Part shown: in pieces, positions 61,764-64,000 of the stretch
How the letters are laid out: each line of letters starts with the position of its first letter
How positions within the stretch are numbered: position 1 is the first letter of the stretch
Assembly: GCA_022749755.1 (NCBI GenBank)
Contig: CM040445.1
Coordinates: 3,493,182 to 3,557,181 of the forward strand
From: Azadirachta indica
Taxonomy: Eukaryota; Streptophyta; Magnoliopsida; Sapindales; Meliaceae
Length of the DNA stretch: 64,000 nucleotides
Direction of reading: 5' to 3'
Made by a program: the position numbers and the translations under genes
Notes under the pieces: model-generated
Told to the model about the DNA's origin: nothing
Seen by the model: the letters and a program-made list of their open reading frames with translations, nothing else
Databases searched by the model: none

Positions 61764-64000
61764 ATGGAGGAAGACAAAGCGGCAGCGTACTACGACGAGC
61801 TGACTCGCAAGGGCGGAGGAGCCGCTAGATTCAAGCAAGGCCTAGGCTTTTCCTCTTCGTCCACTTCCAAAAACGACGCTGTACCACCAAAACAAACTTC
61901 TTCTTCTTCTTCTTTCCTTAGCAACTTCGTGAAAGCTTCAAATACAACCACAACCTCCAGCAACTTCGTGAAAGCGTCGAGCCCAACCGCAACGTCTAAT
62001 AGCCAGAAACAATCTCAGCTCGAATCCATCCAGAACAAGCTCAAGAAGAAACCGACCCTAGAAAACGACAGAGACAGAGACAGAGATAGAGATAGAGATA
62101 GAGAGAGAGACAGACACAGAGACAGAGAGAGGGATAGAAATATAGAAAGGGACAGAGACAGAGACAGAGAGAGGAGTTATAGAGACCGAGATAAAGATAG
62201 AGAAAGAGATAGAAAGAGGGACTATAGCGACAGAGACAGAGAGGGGAATTCTAGAGATAGAGCTAGAGAGAGGGATTATAGAGACAGAGAAAGAGATGGA
62301 GAGAGAGACAGGAGGAGGAAGAGCGCGTCGCTGCCGCGAGAGAGAAGAGAAGGAAAGAGGAGAGTTTTGGAGAAGGAGAGGAAGGGTAAAGTTGATTATT
62401 CACAGTTAATTGAAGGCTACGACAGGATGGTATGTTTATTCTTTCCATTTTTACTCTGTTTTATATTGAATTTTGTTCAAACTTACATGCATGGTTTCAA
62501 TTTTCAGTTGTTAGATAGAACGTGTTAGATACTTATTGAGTGTTGGCAGCTAGTACAGTTGGAATATGCTGTTAAAAAGTGAAACTTTCACTTTGTATTG
62601 ATAGTTATTGTCTGATATATACGGGTTAAAATGGTGACAGAAAATTATAACATGAAGAGTTTTGGGGCATGTTGGTGATACTGAGATGTTTCGCTCTGTT
62701 ACTATAGCTCAGAAATCATTTGACCAAGAATACTACGTATTCTAACAGCCTTGAAACTGGTAGAATTTTGAGATTATTTACAGACCCAAAGTTTGGGAGT
62801 ACGAGTTCAACATTTTATTTTATATTTGCGCACCTTTTATGTGTGTGTGTTCCATCTTTGTGACTATTGGATCAAAAAAATTAGAAATTAATATTTGTAT
62901 GTGAACCTAGATAATTAGTATTGTACACTGTCAGTCCGAAGAAGACGGGCATGGGAATATGCAAAGTCCTCATATGACTTATGTGTTGAGTCTGCGATTT
63001 GAAAAAAAAAAAAAAAAAAAAAAGGAAGGAAAGGAACTTTTCTTCAGAATGTAGTACAGGTTGGATAGAGATGAAATGGAAGGTTCTAGTTTGAATAATT
63101 GTACTTGTAAATGTTTCACATGTCTCCATTCTCTTAGCTAAAGAAGTTAAACTTAGTGAAAATATATGCTTAGTTTACAGCAGATGAAGTAGCTCTTTTT
63201 CCAGCATATTTTTGCAAATATTTGATGAAAGAGGGCAAGATACCAAATGATGAAGTCATTCAAAGAATTTCTAAACTGAAATAATATTTTATTAAGATTC
63301 CATTAGATGTGATTTAAGACATAGTTATAACTCTTGTTCACATCTGTACTTTTTTCTTTTGACAGTATCTCTGTATTTTCTGAAGGCTAATTAATAGCAG
63401 TTTTTATTTTGTTTTATTTTTTTAAAGGCCTGAAAACTTCCTGGTTTAAATTTCTGATTTTTCTCTTGTTCCCTTCCATCATGCCTTATATCAATGCAAT
63501 GACTTGTATGCTTTTCTGTTTAGCATTTATATTATATCATATTTGATTGAAAAGACAACCATGGAAAGTCGTTAGATTACCACACCTCATTTGAATGTGT
63601 ATTATTTCATGTAATGAAGCCCACATCCTTGTAACCGAGGTACTTGGATTGTTAAACTGATGATTCTTTATAGAGTATGGTACAGTAATGATTATTAAGG
63701 ACTTTGGTGCATTCACTGTTAGTGATCATGGACTGGACTTGGTCATTAACGTGTCTTTCTTTTTTGTGCAGACATCAGCCGAAAGAGTTAAAGCTAAGAT
63801 GAAACTTCAACTTGCTGAAACTGGTGAGTTCCCTCATGATATGCATGTGCTGCACTTTTCTTCATCCTACCAATTGAATTGTTTTCTGTCAGGAACTTGA
63901 CGACTGATGTTAATTTCTTTTTCAAATACTCCTCTGAACTGAAAGGCCTACCTTTTAGGGCACGGTGGCCTTTCATGTGTTGAAGTATTTACAGAATCCC
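61764..64000 (+). CDS. RSRC2-like arginine-rich coiled-coil protein, partial at the right edge
   Basis: Exon 1 is 61764-62429 (222 codons), exon 2 is 63772-63823 and the gene continues past the window. It starts [21 protein letters not shown] Ser-rich part follows, then a region of alternating Asp-Arg/Glu-Arg dipeptides (about residues 100-200), then [13 protein letters not shown] joined to [17 protein letters not shown]. This last block is the conserved core of the RSRC2 family (arginine/serine-rich coiled-coil 2), associated with nuclear speckles and RNA processing. The DR/ER tract comes from repeated GACAGA/GATAGA units, so allele length may vary. Intron 1 is about 1.34 kb and holds a 22-nt poly(A) run at 63002-63023. 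The 3' half of the gene cannot be judged. Confidence 0.82.
62067..62310 (+). repeat. Coding (GACAGA/GATAGA)n low-complexity tract
   Basis: Hexanucleotide-like purine-rich repeats that encode the Asp-Arg/Glu-Arg region of the RSRC2-like protein. The strong purine bias on the + strand is caused by this repeat. Confidence 0.85.
63002..63023. repeat. 22-nt poly(A) homopolymer in an intron
   Basis: Uninterrupted A run in intron 1 of the RSRC2-like gene; no flanking direct repeat seen. Confidence 0.85.

Overview
This is a stretch of nuclear chromosome from a eudicot plant. Genes are split by GT-AG introns, coding exons sit in an AT-rich background with long gene-poor gaps, and the proteins belong to plant-only families: a plastid PTAC2-type PPR protein, EDS1, a type-A response regulator, a TORTIFOLIA-like protein and a class I formin. 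The species cannot be fixed from the sequence. A woody rosid such as Citrus would fit, but that is a weak guess. No phage, bacterial or viral genes and no intact transposon were seen.

Layout. From 0.7 to 3.3 kb (+) lies a TOR-pathway S6 kinase, followed by a short uncharacterised ORF at 4.9-5.4 kb (+). An SHAQKYF-type MYB repressor (8.8-10.4 kb, -) and PTAC2 (14.8-19.9 kb, -) come next. A coiled-coil protein (21.9-26.5 kb, +) and a 57-residue membrane microprotein (27.3-28.7 kb, +) follow, then a TORTIFOLIA1-like microtubule protein (30.4-33.2 kb, -). A gap of about 10 kb without supportable genes precedes a C4C4 RING protein (43.5-44.7 kb, +), the immune regulator EDS1 (48.3-50.4 kb, -), a formin (51.8-54.1 kb, -) and a type-A cytokinin response regulator (56.3-58.2 kb, -). 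The first part of an RSRC2-like RS-domain protein (61.8 kb onward, +) runs off the right edge. I rebuilt exon boundaries by hand from splice dinucleotides, reading phase and family similarity. All reconstructed genes stay in frame.

The genes do not form a pathway or cluster. The order MYB - PTAC2 - RING - type-A response regulator matches, as I remember it, the Arabidopsis interval At1g74840-At1g74890 (MYB, PTAC2, RING, ARR15) and its duplicate near At1g19000-At1g19050 (MYB, ARR7). The segment therefore looks like an old conserved block into which, or from which, EDS1, the formin and others have been gained or lost.

The main oddities are local: four short tandem duplications (one copies the last exon of the S6 kinase past its own stop codon), upstream ORFs in the S6 kinase leader, an EDS1 with a changed nucleophile-elbow motif, a formin without the usual secreted N-terminus, a poly(A) tract flanked by 11-bp direct repeats, and a possible 42-nt in-frame cassette exon. 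I did not find a convincing undescribed multi-gene system.
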